Shown in pieces: positions 20,165-30,164 of a DNA stretch of 64,000 nucleotides (positions within the stretch are counted from its first letter, which is position 1; each line of letters opens with the position of its first letter). Under the pieces are notes generated by a model. That model saw nothing but the letters and a program-made list of their open reading frames with translations. It was not told the origin of the DNA and searched no databases. Both the position numbers and the translations under genes were made by a program. Source of the stretch: Buchnera aphidicola (Stegophylla sp.) (GTDB lineage Bacteria > Pseudomonadota > Gammaproteobacteria > Enterobacterales > Enterobacteriaceae); assembly GCF_005080785.1 (NCBI RefSeq), contig NZ_CP032998.1, forward strand, positions 264,160-328,159, written 5' to 3'.

Positions 20165-22783
20165 ATGAAATATACAATCAATAATGTTAGAAAAATGTTT
20201 TTAGATTTTTTTCAAAAAAATCAACATACAATAATATCCAGTAGTTCTCTACTTCCTAACAATCATTCTAATTTATTATTTACAAATGCTGGAATGAATC
20301 AATTTCAGGATATATTTTTAGGTTACAAAAAATATCATTTTCCCCGAGTAACAACTGCACAAAGATGCTTAAGAATGGGAGGTAAACATAATGATTTTAA
20401 ACAAGTAGGATATAGTGAACATCACCATACTTTTTTCGAAATGTTAGGTAATTTCAGTTTTGGAGACTATTTTAAAAAAGAGTCTATTTTATATGCATGG
20501 AAATTATTAACTAACAAGAAATGGTTTAATCTACCAAAAAATAAATTTTTTGTTACTGTGTATCAAGATGACCAAGAAACATATAATATATGGAAAAATA
20601 TTATTCAATTACCAGAATACAAAATTATCCGAATAGGAAATAAACTACATAATACTTATGAATCTGACAATTTTTGGCAAATGGGCGACACTGGACCATG
20701 TGGACCATGTACAGAAATATTCTTTAATCAATCCAACGATGAAAAAATATATCTTCATAATTTAAACGACTCAAATAAATATATAGAAATATGGAATATT
20801 GTATTTATTCAATTTAATCGAATTAATCATAATAAACTTATTCCATTATCAACATTTTCAGTCGATACAGGAATGGGTTTAGAACGTATAACTGCTATTC
20901 TACAAAAAGTTCACTCAACTTTTAAAATAGATGCATTTCAAAATTTAATAAAATCTATATGTCAAATCAATAAAATTGACAATAATAAAAATCATCAATC
21001 TATTAATATTATTGCTGATCATATACGAGCATCTACATTTATCATTAATGATAACATATTGCCTAATCATGAACATAGAGGTTATATACTAAGAAAAATT
21101 ATTCGAAGAGCATTATTACATGGCTATAAATTAGGAATCAAAAAAAATTTTTTATATAAATTAGTTTCCAGTGTTATAAAATACTTTGGTAATTTTAAAA
21201 AAAAATTATACAATCAACAAAAAAAAATAGAAAATATAATTCAAACAGAAGAATTACAATTTAAAAAAATACTTGAAAAAGGATTTGACTTATTATTAAA
21301 AAAAATAGAAAATATAAAAAATAATAAACTCGATGCTAATACTATATTTTATTTACATGATACTTTTGGTTTTCCAATTGATCTAACACAAGATATATGT
21401 CAAGAATATCAAATAAATATTGACATACATGAATTAAATAATATAATTAGTCAACACAAAAAAAAATCTCAACAAAATATAATTAATAAAAATGCTCATA
21501 CAATCCATACAAACACAAAATCAATTTTCCAAGGATATAAATACCATACAATTAAAGCAAAAATTAAACAAATATTTATCTGTGGAGAAGAAAAATCAAC
21601 AATCTCTGAAAATGAAGAAGGTATAATAATACTTGATAAAACTCCATTTTATGGAGAGTCAGGAGGACAAATTGGAGATAATGGAAAAATATTTACAAAA
21701 AAATCAATATTTTATGTAAATAATGTACAACATTATTCTTACGCTATCGGTCATATTGGCAAAATCCAATTAGGAAAAATAAAAATAAATGACATCATTA
21801 CAGCACAGATTGATATAAAAAAAAGATTATTAATACAAAATAATCATTCTGCAACACATTTATTACATTCTGCATTAAATTTAATATTAAAAACTAATAT
21901 TCATCAACAAGGCTCGTTCATTAATGAAAAATATTTAAGATTTGATTTTTCTCATACACAAAAAATTAATAAAGATCAAATATCTTATATAGAAAAAAAA
22001 ATTAACTATCAAATTCAAAAAAATAAAATTATATATAATCATATTAGTAATATTAATCAAGCCCAACTAGAAAAATATACATTTCGAAAAAATAAACATT
22101 ATTATAAAACAATACGTATGTTAACTATTGGTTCTTTTTCAAAAGAATTATGTGGAGGTACTCATGCTCAAAGAACTGGAAATATCGGTTTATTTAAAAT
22201 AACATCTACAAAAACAGTTTCTTCTGGAGTATATAGAATAGAAGCTACAACTGGAAAATATGCATTAAATATAATAAACATTCAAAACCAAAATATGTTA
22301 ACAATCCAAGAAATTCTTAAAGTCCAAAATTCAGAAATTTTACAAAAAATAAAAAAAATAATTTATTATTATACTGAACTAAAAAAAGAAAACCAAATTT
22401 TAAACCATAAAATCACTTTATATTATACCAAACAACTATCAAAAAATATTATTAAAATCAAAAACATAAATTTTTTAAGTAGTGAAATCAATATTCACAA
22501 AAGAAAACTATTAAATATGATAATAGATCAATTAAAAAAAGTAATACATATTGGTATTATTATTTTATTTTATCAATATCAAAATAAATATATTTGTATT
22601 ATTAGTTTAACAAAAAATATAATTCATAAAATACAAGCAAATAAAATTGTTGAAATAATAAAACAATATACTCATTGTTCTGGAGGAGGAAAATTAAAAA
22701 CTGCAGAATGTTTAATAGACAATATTAATAATTTTGATAAAATACTTCCAAAAATAAAATTATGGATTACTAAAAATGTTTAA
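20165..22783 (+). CDS. alaS: Alanyl-tRNA synthetase
   Basis: Charges tRNA-Ala and clears mischarged Ser/Gly. The 872 residues are full length (E. coli 875-876): class II catalytic core with RTTAQRC-like FPRVTTAQRCLRMGGKHND and GMGLERI, the editing domain with HSATHLLH (near 560) and CGGTH (near 660), and the C-terminal domain ending CSGGGKLKTAECL. The zinc/editing ligands are intact, in contrast to the LeuRS editing site in this window. An AAGGA precedes the ATG. Confidence 0.97.
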   Translation: MKYTINNVRKMFLDFFQKNQHTIISSSSLLPNNHSNLLFTNAGMNQFQDIFLGYKKYHFPRVTTAQRCLRMGGKHNDFKQVGYSEHHHTFFEMLGNFSFGDYFKKESILYAWKLLTNKKWFNLPKNKFFVTVYQDDQETYNIWKNIIQLPEYKIIRIGNKLHNTYESDNFWQMGDTGPCGPCTEIFFNQSNDEKIYLHNLNDSNKYIEIWNIVFIQFNRINHNKLIPLSTFSVDTGMGLERITAILQKVHSTFKIDAFQNLIKSICQINKIDNNKNHQSINIIADHIRASTFIINDNILPNHEHRGYILRKIIRRALLHGYKLGIKKNFLYKLVSSVIKYFGNFKKKLYNQQKKIENIIQTEELQFKKILEKGFDLLLKKIENIKNNKLDANTIFYLHDTFGFPIDLTQDICQEYQINIDIHELNNIISQHKKKSQQNIINKNAHTIHTNTKSIFQGYKYHTIKAKIKQIFICGEEKSTISENEEGIIILDKTPFYGESGGQIGDNGKIFTKKSIFYVNNVQHYSYAIGHIGKIQLGKIKINDIITAQIDIKKRLLIQNNHSATHLLHSALNLILKTNIHQQGSFINEKYLRFDFSHTQKINKDQISYIEKKINYQIQKNKIIYNHISNINQAQLEKYTFRKNKHYYKTIRMLTIGSFSKELCGGTHAQRTGNIGLFKITSTKTVSSGVYRIEATTGKYALNIINIQNQNMLTIQEILKVQNSEILQKIKKIIYYYTELKKENQILNHKITLYYTKQLSKNIIKIKNINFLSSEINIHKRKLLNMIIDQLKKVIHIGIIILFYQYQNKYICIISLTKNIIHKIQANKIVEIIKQYTHCSGGGKLKTAECLIDNINNFDKILPKIKLWITKNV

Positions 22784-22969
22784 TTTATACATAAAAAAAA
22801 ATAAATTTTTATTCTAAATAATATACTTTACACATCATAAAAAATTATTATGATATTATAATAATTATATACTATAAAAATTTTAAAATTGTTAATATAT
22901 ACTGATAAGTATTATGAATGTAAATTATATAAATTAATATCATTATATACTTTTTTCAAGGAAAAAAGA

Positions 22970-23149
22970 ATGCTAATTTTAACTCGTCGAGTGGGTGAAA
23001 CACTAATTATTGGTGATGAAATTACTGTAACAGTACTAGGTATTAAAGGTAATCAAATTCGAATTGGTATTAATGCACCAAAAAAAATATCAGTACATCG
23101 TGAAGAAATTTACCAAAAAATACAATCTGAAAAAATAAAAAAAAAATAA
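22970..23149 (+). CDS. csrA: Carbon storage regulator CsrA
   Basis: RNA-binding post-transcriptional regulator that recognises GGA motifs. Start is the ATG at 22970: [20 protein letters not shown] is almost identical to E. coli, with CAAGGA 8 bases upstream; an in-frame upstream ATG is unlikely. The 59 residues keep the key RNA-binding Arg44 region ([14 protein letters not shown]). The order alaS-csrA-tRNASer-tRNAArg is that of E. coli. A retained global regulator is notable in so reduced a genome. Confidence 0.97.
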   Translation: MLILTRRVGETLIIGDEITVTVLGIKGNQIRIGINAPKKISVHREEIYQKIQSEKIKKK

Positions 23150-23243
23150 ATACTGTTGATGAAATATATAAAATTAAATTATATAATTAATAATTATAAA
23201 TTATTTAAAATAATATAATAAAATCAATAAACTAAAAATTTAT

Positions 23244-23274
23244 TTGACTTAAATAAATAATTAAGTAATATTAT
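23244..23274 (+). promoter_or_regulatory. Possible sigma-70 promoter of the Ser/Arg tRNA pair
   Basis: TTGACT (23244-23249) is followed after 16-19 bases by TAATAT/TATTAT, placing a start site about 20 bases before tRNA-Ser. AT richness makes the -10 box weak evidence; the TTGAC box and its position are the support. Confidence 0.4.
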
Positions 23275-23300
23275 ATAGGTTAAGATATTAAAATTACTTT

Positions 23301-23389
23301 GGTGAGATGGCCGAGAGGCTTAAGGCGCTCCCCTGCTAAGGGAGTATATAGAAAAATCTGTATCGAGGGTTCAAATCCCTCTCTCACCG
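23301..23389 (+). tRNA. tRNA-Ser (anticodon GCT)
   Basis: Acceptor GGTGAGA/TCTCACC, anticodon stem CTCCC/GGGAG with loop CTGCTAA (anticodon GCT), long class II variable arm, T-arm GAGGG-TTCAAAT-CCCTC, discriminator G. The 3' CCA is not encoded. Matches E. coli serV in position. Confidence 0.97.
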
Positions 23390-23399
23390 GAATGGAAAA

Positions 23400-23473
23400 A
23401 CATCCGTAGCTCAGTTGGATAGAGCACTCGGTTACGAACCGAGAGGTCGGAGGTTCAAATCCCCCCGGATGTA
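23400..23473 (+). tRNA. tRNA-Arg (anticodon ACG)
   Basis: Acceptor ACATCCG/CGGATGT, anticodon stem CTCGG/CCGAG with loop TTACGAA (anticodon ACG, expected to be A-to-I edited). The T-stem is GGAGG opposite CCCCC, giving one A-C mismatch where E. coli argV has A-T. CCA is not encoded. It lies 10 bases after tRNA-Ser. Confidence 0.96.
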
Positions 23474-23667
23474 ATTCAAGTATTATAGAACATTGTTACT
23501 AAATAAATATAAAATTCACATATAAAATGTATAATTGTCATAATATTCATATAACACACATTAAAATTATATTATCATATAAGTATATACAATAAAATTT
23601 ATAATTTTTATTATATAATCAATAAAATCATAACATAAAGATATAAAAATAAAACATAGTTATCACA

Positions 23668-24318
23668 TTAAAGAATTTTTACACCATATTTTGTACCAAT
23701 TACAATCACATCAGGTTTTCTATAAGTAAACAATCCTACAGTGACTACTCCAGGTAAAGAATTTATCTTATTCTCTATTAAAATAGGACATTCCAAATTT
23801 AAATTATAAATATCAACTACAATATTACCATTATCTGTAACAATTCCATATCTATATTTGACAACACCGCCTAATTTAATTATTTCTTGTTTAATATAAG
23901 AATATGATATAGGGATAATTTCTAATGGTACAGGAAAAAAACCTAATGTATGAACTTGTTTAGATTGATCAATAATACAAATAAACTTTTTAGATATTGA
24001 TGCAATAATTTTTTCTTTAGTTAAAGCAGCACCCCCTCCTTTAACTGATTCTAAATTATTATTTATTTCATCAACACTATCTATATATATAATAGGAGAA
24101 AAAATAGTATTTATATCACAAACTCTAATACCATATTGTCTTAAAAAAAATGTAGTATTATTAGAACTAGATATCACACCTATTAAACGATTTTTAACTG
24201 TACTAAGAACTTGAATAAAATACGATATTGTAGAACCTGAACCAATACCAACAACTAAATCAAAAGAAACATAATTCAAAGCAGCAATAGCTGCATGTTT
24301 TTTATATTGACTGCACAT
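23668..24318 (-). CDS. rpiA: Ribose-5-phosphate isomerase A
   Basis: Interconverts ribose 5-phosphate and ribulose 5-phosphate in the pentose phosphate pathway. The 216 residues are full length, with the GSGSTISYFI phosphate loop near 27-36, SVDEIN (E. coli GADEIN, catalytic Asp) near 82, and GGGAALTKEKI (catalytic Lys) near 94. It stands between two tRNA clusters. Confidence 0.95.
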   Translation of the reverse strand: MCSQYKKHAAIAALNYVSFDLVVGIGSGSTISYFIQVLSTVKNRLIGVISSSNNTTFFLRQYGIRVCDINTIFSPIIYIDSVDEINNNLESVKGGGAALTKEKIIASISKKFICIIDQSKQVHTLGFFPVPLEIIPISYSYIKQEIIKLGGVVKYRYGIVTDNGNIVVDIYNLNLECPILIENKINSLPGVVTVGLFTYRKPDVIVIGTKYGVKIL

Positions 24319-24421
24319 TATACATTGATCATGAATTATATATTAAAAAATTTAAATTTACAACTATAACAATATTTTTACATATATTAGCAATAAATAC
24401 AATTGTATTTCATGATCTTAT

Positions 24422-24492
24422 CTGGGGTACCTGGATTCGAACCAGGGATGCCGATATCAAAAACCGGTGCCTTACCACTTGGCTATACCCCA
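24422..24492 (-). tRNA. tRNA-Gln (anticodon TTG)
   Basis: Acceptor TGGGGTA/TACCCCA, anticodon loop with TTG, T-arm CCTGG-TTCGAAT-CCAGG. Third of a Met-Leu-Gln series on the minus strand, the order of the E. coli metT-leuW-glnU operon. CCA is not encoded. Confidence 0.97.
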
Positions 24493-24516
24493 ACATGAAA
24501 AGTTTTAAATATTTAA

Positions 24517-24598
24517 TACGGGAGGCGAGACTTGAACTCGCAAACCTAAAGGCGCCAGAACCTAAATCTGGTGCGTCTACCTATTTCGCCACTCCCGC
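24517..24598 (-). tRNA. tRNA-Leu (anticodon TAG)
   Basis: Acceptor GCGGGAG/CTCCCGT (terminal G-T wobble), anticodon stem CCAGA/TCTGG with loop TTTAGGT (anticodon TAG), class II variable arm, T-arm GCGAG-TTCAAGT-CTCGC. Corresponds to E. coli leuW. Confidence 0.97.
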
Positions 24599-24609
24599 AA
24601 AAAAAACAT

Positions 24610-24683
24610 TAGCTACGAAGGGAATTGAACCCCTGACCCCAGCGTTATGAGTGCTGTGCTCTAACCATCTGAGCTACGTAGCC
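24610..24683 (-). tRNA. Elongator tRNA-Met (anticodon CAT)
   Basis: Acceptor GGCTACG/CGTAGCT, anticodon loop CTCATAA in a stem CAGCA/CGCTG that carries an A31-C39 mismatch next to the loop. It lacks the three consecutive G-C pairs of the initiator, so it is the elongator (E. coli metT position). First gene of the Met-Leu-Gln cluster. Confidence 0.95.
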
Positions 24684-24816
24684 TTATGTAAATTATGCTG
24701 CTTAAGTTTATTTACGTCAATAAATTTAGCAAAGATTTATAACTTTATGAACAAAATATATTAATATAGTTTTAAATATAAACATTGAAATTCAATAATA
24801 TATATTAATAACAAAT

Positions 24817-26463
24817 ATGAAATTATATAACAGAAAATATAATATCAGTTTTATACATAAAATCATTAATCATGATATTAAAAAAAATAAAAACTTATGT
24901 CTACATACTAGATTTGCACCAGAACCTAATGGATATCTTCATATTGGTCACGCAAAAGCAATTGTTTTAAATTTTGAATTAGCTAAACAATTCCATGGAC
25001 GGTGTAATCTTCGTTTTGATGATACTAACCCTCAAACAGAAAATATTAAATATATTAATGCTATTAAACGCGATATCTTATGGTTAGGATATAAATGGTA
25101 TAAAAAAATTCAATATTCTTCTAACCACTTTGAAAAAATTTATCAGTATGCTTTACAATTAATAAAAAAAAAATTAGCTTATGTAGATAAATTAAAAAAA
25201 AATGATATTCAAAAATATCGAGGCACATTAAATAGTGTAGGTATTAATAGCCCATATAGACATCATACTATAAAAGAAAATATATTTTTATTGCAACAAA
25301 TGAAAGATGGTAAAATTCCAGAAGGTTATGCTTGTTTAAGAGCTAAAATAAATATGAAATCTTCGTATATAATACTTCGAGATCCAATATTATACAGAAT
25401 TAAATTTGACGCACATCATCAAACAAAAATTTCATGGTGCATTTATCCAACATACGATTTTGCACATTGTATTTCAGATGCTCTAGAAAATATTACACAT
25501 TCTTTATGTACTTTAGAATTTCAAGATAATCGAAGATTATACAAATGGATATTAAATAATATAAATATTATTCATCATACTCGCCAATACGAATATTCAC
25601 GAGTACATATAGAATATTCTACACTATCAAAAAGAAAATTAAAACTACTTATTCAAAATAATATTATTCAGCATTGGAATGATCCTAGAATACTTACAAT
25701 TGCTGGATTAAAAAAGAAAGGATATACACCTTCTTCTATTATAAATTTTTGTAATAAAATTGGTGTCACAAAACAAAATAATTTAATAGAATTTTCAGTT
25801 CTTGAACATTGTATTAGAAATGAACTCAATAAAACTGCGCATCGAACAATGGCTATTTTAGAACCAATACCAATTATTTTATATAATATACCTAATCAAT
25901 ATGAAGAAATTATTAATATATTGAATCATCCTCATTATTCACATATGGGCAGCAAACATATCATATTTAATAATCATTTATATATTGAAAAATCAGATTT
26001 TAAAGAACATCCTGAAAATCAATATAATAGATTAATATTAGGAAAAAAAATAAAATTAAAATATTCCTATGTTATTCAAGCACAATACATTGAGAAAGAT
26101 AAACATAAAAATATTATAAAAATATTTTGTACATGTAATTTAAAAAATAAAAACAATAAAAAAAAATATGGAATTATTCATTGGTTATCCAAAAAACAAT
26201 CTACCATATCAGAATTTAGACTATATAACCATATTTTTACTGTTAAAAATCCAGAACACCATAAAAATTTATTATCCATTATTAATAATAAATCAAAAAT
26301 TAAAAAATATGGTTTTATTAATAAATCAATATATAAAAAAAATTTTCAAAATATTACTTATCAATTTGAACGTATAGGATATTTTTTTAAAGATAAAAAA
26401 TTGTCTAATAGTAATAATATAATATTTCATCGAACTGTTAGTATGAAAAATAAGATAAAATAA
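24817..26463 (+). CDS. glnS: Glutaminyl-tRNA synthetase
   Basis: Charges tRNA-Gln. The 548 residues match E. coli's 554 with class I signatures: PEPNGYLHIGHAKAI (HIGH near 40) and the KMSKS equivalent STLSKRKLKLL near 266, followed by the two anticodon-binding beta-barrels. It lies next to the Met-Leu-Gln tRNA cluster, divergently. Confidence 0.97.
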   Translation: MKLYNRKYNISFIHKIINHDIKKNKNLCLHTRFAPEPNGYLHIGHAKAIVLNFELAKQFHGRCNLRFDDTNPQTENIKYINAIKRDILWLGYKWYKKIQYSSNHFEKIYQYALQLIKKKLAYVDKLKKNDIQKYRGTLNSVGINSPYRHHTIKENIFLLQQMKDGKIPEGYACLRAKINMKSSYIILRDPILYRIKFDAHHQTKISWCIYPTYDFAHCISDALENITHSLCTLEFQDNRRLYKWILNNINIIHHTRQYEYSRVHIEYSTLSKRKLKLLIQNNIIQHWNDPRILTIAGLKKKGYTPSSIINFCNKIGVTKQNNLIEFSVLEHCIRNELNKTAHRTMAILEPIPIILYNIPNQYEEIINILNHPHYSHMGSKHIIFNNHLYIEKSDFKEHPENQYNRLILGKKIKLKYSYVIQAQYIEKDKHKNIIKIFCTCNLKNKNNKKKYGIIHWLSKKQSTISEFRLYNHIFTVKNPEHHKNLLSIINNKSKIKKYGFINKSIYKKNFQNITYQFERIGYFFKDKKLSNSNNIIFHRTVSMKNKIK

Positions 26464-27850
26464 TATAAAAATAAAAATAAAATATACAATAATAAAAAGC
26501 ATACTTGCAATTAATAAAACAATGTGATCATTATCAACACCACATTTATGTAATTACATTTACTTATATACAATATAATGTTTTGTAGTTATAAACAATT
26601 CAATTTATATATTCATATGAATTAAAATTATTTTTTATTATAAAATAAAAATCTTTATTATAAAATATACAATATTAATTTAATTAATATCAATATTCTA
26701 TTCATATCATTAACATAATAAAACATATTATTTATAAATCTAATCATTAAAATACTATGATTTTTGAACTTACAAGTAGATTAAATAATCTAAAATCTTT
26801 ATCATTAACATCATAATGTATTATTTATAATAAAAATATAAAACATTTTTATCTATATAATATTTTCATAATATATTGAATATTGAATACAAGAATACAT
26901 GGTAGAATATTAATATTTTAAATTTTATATATTAATATTTACTAAATTATATAAATATATGTATGACATATAAAATCTAAAATAGAAAATTATTAATCTA
27001 ATAACACTTGATAAAATCTATAATTTATTTACAAAAATTCTATTTAGTATATATAATATAGTATAATATAAAATTAAAAATTAATAACTATATTTTTATA
27101 ATAGATTTTTATAATAATATTAAAAAACAAATAGAATAAAATAATATATTAAATAAAAATAATTTTCAAAATATAATTATATATACATAAAATAATGAAT
27201 TTATTCAACACATATAAATTCATGATAAAATACATAAACAATGTATTTAATAATATATATAAAAATAAACACATATATTTTCAACATTGTAAACAATACA
27301 TGATTTTATTATAATTATTTAATAATTTAATTACTTGTAAAATTTTACATGATCTCAATTTATTAATAATCATATAATATATTAGAAAAAATATTTTATA
27401 TCATACAACATAATAAATAGATACAATTAAATAAAGATAGTTTTATATCAATATTACATATATTTAATACTCATCTTTAACATATAATTAAAAATAAAAT
27501 TTGTGATTTTATTAGTATAAAATTATAAAATAACACAAAAACATTGAAATAAAATATGCAAAAATAAACATTCAAAATATAAAAATCTATTACAATAGCA
27601 AGAATATCATTCGAATATCATAATATATATTAACATATACAAAAAATCATAAACACATTTAAAAAATAAATAATATAAAATATATATAATAAAATTATAA
27701 AAAAATTATAAAATTATTACATTAGTTATTCTGGAATGCATAAACACAGTTTAATACCAAAAAATCATCATTATTTATTATAAATACAATTAAATAACTT
27801 AAATGTATCTTAAAAAAATATCTAATTTTAAATATAAATAGGAAAAACAA
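26464..27850 (+). other. 1.39 kb AT-rich spacer between glnS and eno; no gene seen
   Basis: No open frame with protein similarity, no tRNA and no GC-richer RNA-gene-like segment. In E. coli pyrG lies directly upstream of eno, so this may be the eroded site of pyrG (about 1.6 kb when intact). The assignment rests on position only. Confidence 0.6.
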
Positions 27851-29164
27851 ATGTCCAAAATAAATAAAATTTCTGCTCGAGAAATAATTGATTCTCGAGG
27901 AAAACCAACAGTAGAAGTAGAAGTAGAACTACAAGACAGTTCAATTGGATCATTTTCATGCCCATCAGGAGCATCAACTGGAAAATACGAAGCATTAGAG
28001 CTTCGTGATCACGATCCAAAAAGATTTTTAGGTCAAGGAGTGACTAAATCAATTGCCATAATTAATACAATTATTTTTAAAGCATTAAAAAATCAAGATG
28101 CTAATAACCAAAAACAAATTGATAAAATAATGTTAGATTTAGATGGAACAGAAAATAAAAAACGTTTAGGCGCAAATTCAATTTTATCAGTATCTATGGC
28201 AACTGCTAAAGCGGCATCGATTTCCAAAAAAATACCTTTTTATGAACATATTGCAGAATTAAATAATACTCCAAAATGTTTTTCTATGCCTTTACCTATG
28301 ATTAATATTATCAATGGCGGTAGCCATGCAAATAATAATTTAGATATACAAGAATTTATGATACAACCTATTGGAGCTAAATCTATTAAACAAGCTATTC
28401 AAATGGGATGCGAAGTTTTTCAAACATTAGGTAAAATTATTAAAAATAAAAATTTAAGCATATCAGTGGGTGATGAAGGAGGATATACTCCTAATTTATC
28501 ATCTAATACATCTGCTTTAATGATGATTCAACAAGCAGTTGAACAATCTGGTTATATATTCGGTCAAGATATTGCAATATGTATAGATTTTGCTTCATCG
28601 GAATTTTATGATACTAAAACAAAAATTTACGAATTAAAAAACGAAAAACAACGTTTTACCTCAAAAGAATTTAGTAATTTTATAAAAAATTTAATATTAA
28701 AATATCCTATTACTTCTATTGAAGATGGACAAAGTGAATCTGATTGGAACGGATTTTTATATCAAACAAAACTATTAGGTAATAAAGTACAAATAGTCGG
28801 AGATGATTTATTTGTTACAAACCAAAAAAAACTAAATAAAGGTATTCAAAACGGTATTGCAAATTCTATTTTAATTAAATTAAATCAAATTGGAACATTA
28901 TCTGAAACATTATCAACAATACAAACAGCTAAAAAAGCAAAATATTCCACAATAATTTCGCACAGATCAGGTGAAACAGAAGATACATCGATTGCAGATC
29001 TCGCTGTTGGGACACAATCAGGACAAATTAAAACAGGATCTATGAGTCGATCTGATCGATTAGCAAAATATAATCAATTACTTCGTATAGAAGAAAAATT
29101 AAAAGAAAATGCTCCATTTCATGGAATGAAAGAATTAAAACAATATTATAATCATTGTAAATAA
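27851..29164 (+). CDS. eno: Enolase
   Basis: Converts 2-phosphoglycerate to phosphoenolpyruvate in glycolysis. The 437 residues are full length: [15 protein letters not shown] near 40, catalytic [11 protein letters not shown] near 204-214, magnesium ligands in [19 protein letters not shown] and GDDLFVTN, and the [17 protein letters not shown] motif. The ATG is preceded by AGGAAA. Confidence 0.98.
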   Translation: MSKINKISAREIIDSRGKPTVEVEVELQDSSIGSFSCPSGASTGKYEALELRDHDPKRFLGQGVTKSIAIINTIIFKALKNQDANNQKQIDKIMLDLDGTENKKRLGANSILSVSMATAKAASISKKIPFYEHIAELNNTPKCFSMPLPMINIINGGSHANNNLDIQEFMIQPIGAKSIKQAIQMGCEVFQTLGKIIKNKNLSISVGDEGGYTPNLSSNTSALMMIQQAVEQSGYIFGQDIAICIDFASSEFYDTKTKIYELKNEKQRFTSKEFSNFIKNLILKYPITSIEDGQSESDWNGFLYQTKLLGNKVQIVGDDLFVTNQKKLNKGIQNGIANSILIKLNQIGTLSETLSTIQTAKKAKYSTIISHRSGETEDTSIADLAVGTQSGQIKTGSMSRSDRLAKYNQLLRIEEKLKENAPFHGMKELKQYYNHCK

Positions 29165-29283
29165 TTACACACAAATAAAATATAAATTTATATTTTTAAT
29201 ACTTAAATTATTAGAATAAAAAATATTATATACTCAAAATATATATTAAAATAAATAATATGAAACGTTATTATCTATCCATA

Positions 29284-29316
29284 CTATCAATATAGTACAT
29301 CATGTATAATTGATAG
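29284..29316. terminator. Hairpin between convergent eno and engB
   Basis: Inverted repeat CTATCAAT...ATTGATAG (8 bp perfect), with further pairing of TAC/GTA and TA/TA inside across small bulges, in the 272-base gap between convergent genes. No T run on either side, so terminator function is only likely from position. Confidence 0.45.
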
Positions 29317-29436
29317 AATGAAAATATTTATTCAATTGTAAACATTTAAAAATTAAAAAATAAGAAAATAAATTAAAAATTTTATAAATATAATAATTAA
29401 AAACATTATAATAAATTATGTACCTTAAATAATAAT

Positions 29437-30042
29437 TTACATATAATTTTTATACCACATATTAATAATATTTAATATTTTGTTAACCCCGACTTTAGTA
29501 CGAGACGAAAAAACAATAATTTCAATATTATTAAAATTGACAAACAATTGTTTTTTCAAAATATATAATTGTTTTTTTTGAACTAATAATGTCACTTTAT
29601 CACACTTAGTTAAAACAATAAATATATTAATATTTCTTTTTTTAGATAATTTTAAAACATCATAATCTATAGACCTAATTAATCTTCTAATATCTATTAA
29701 TAAAATTAATCCCTTCAAATAAGTTCTTGTTTTTAAATATGTAAAAATTAAATTTTGAATTCTTATTTGTTCATGTTTACATAATTGAGAATATCCGTAT
29801 CCAGGTAAATCAACAAAACGAAAACGTGAAGTCACTCGAAAAACATTAATCATCTTTGTACAACCTGGAAACCGACTAAACCTCACTAATTTATTATTAT
29901 TTGCTAAACAATTGATTAAACTAGATTTTCCAGAATTTGAATAACCAGTAAATGCAAATTCAATACCATATGGATAAACATGATTAGTATTCCATCGAAA
30001 AAAACTATTAAGAAATTGAATACACTGATAATTTATAATCAT
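29437..30042 (-). CDS. engB: Ribosome-biogenesis GTP-binding protein EngB (YihA)
   Basis: GTPase needed for normal 50S assembly and division. The 201 residues have the P-loop GYSNSGKSS (33-41), switch I PGCTK (family PGRTQ), G3 FVDLPGYGYS, G4 TKCDK and a C-terminal FSSRTKVGVNKIL, aligning with E. coli YihA throughout. Confidence 0.94.
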   Translation of the reverse strand: MIINYQCIQFLNSFFRWNTNHVYPYGIEFAFTGYSNSGKSSLINCLANNNKLVRFSRFPGCTKMINVFRVTSRFRFVDLPGYGYSQLCKHEQIRIQNLIFTYLKTRTYLKGLILLIDIRRLIRSIDYDVLKLSKKRNINIFIVLTKCDKVTLLVQKKQLYILKKQLFVNFNNIEIIVFSSRTKVGVNKILNIINMWYKNYM

Positions 30043-30164
30043 AAAATTATAAAAACATTTATAAATTTAAAAACATTAATATATAAAATTATACAATATT
30101 AATTATATATTCTAATATATATAATCATAGTATAATCATCATAGTTATTATATAAGGATATCAT

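Noticed and set aside
22889..22969. N-terminal extension of csrA from an upstream in-frame ATG
   Set aside because: The extension has no family similarity, and the ribosome-binding site is positioned for the ATG at 22970.
27828..28019. 63-codon frame opposite the start of eno
   Set aside because: Antisense shadow of the conserved eno coding sequence.
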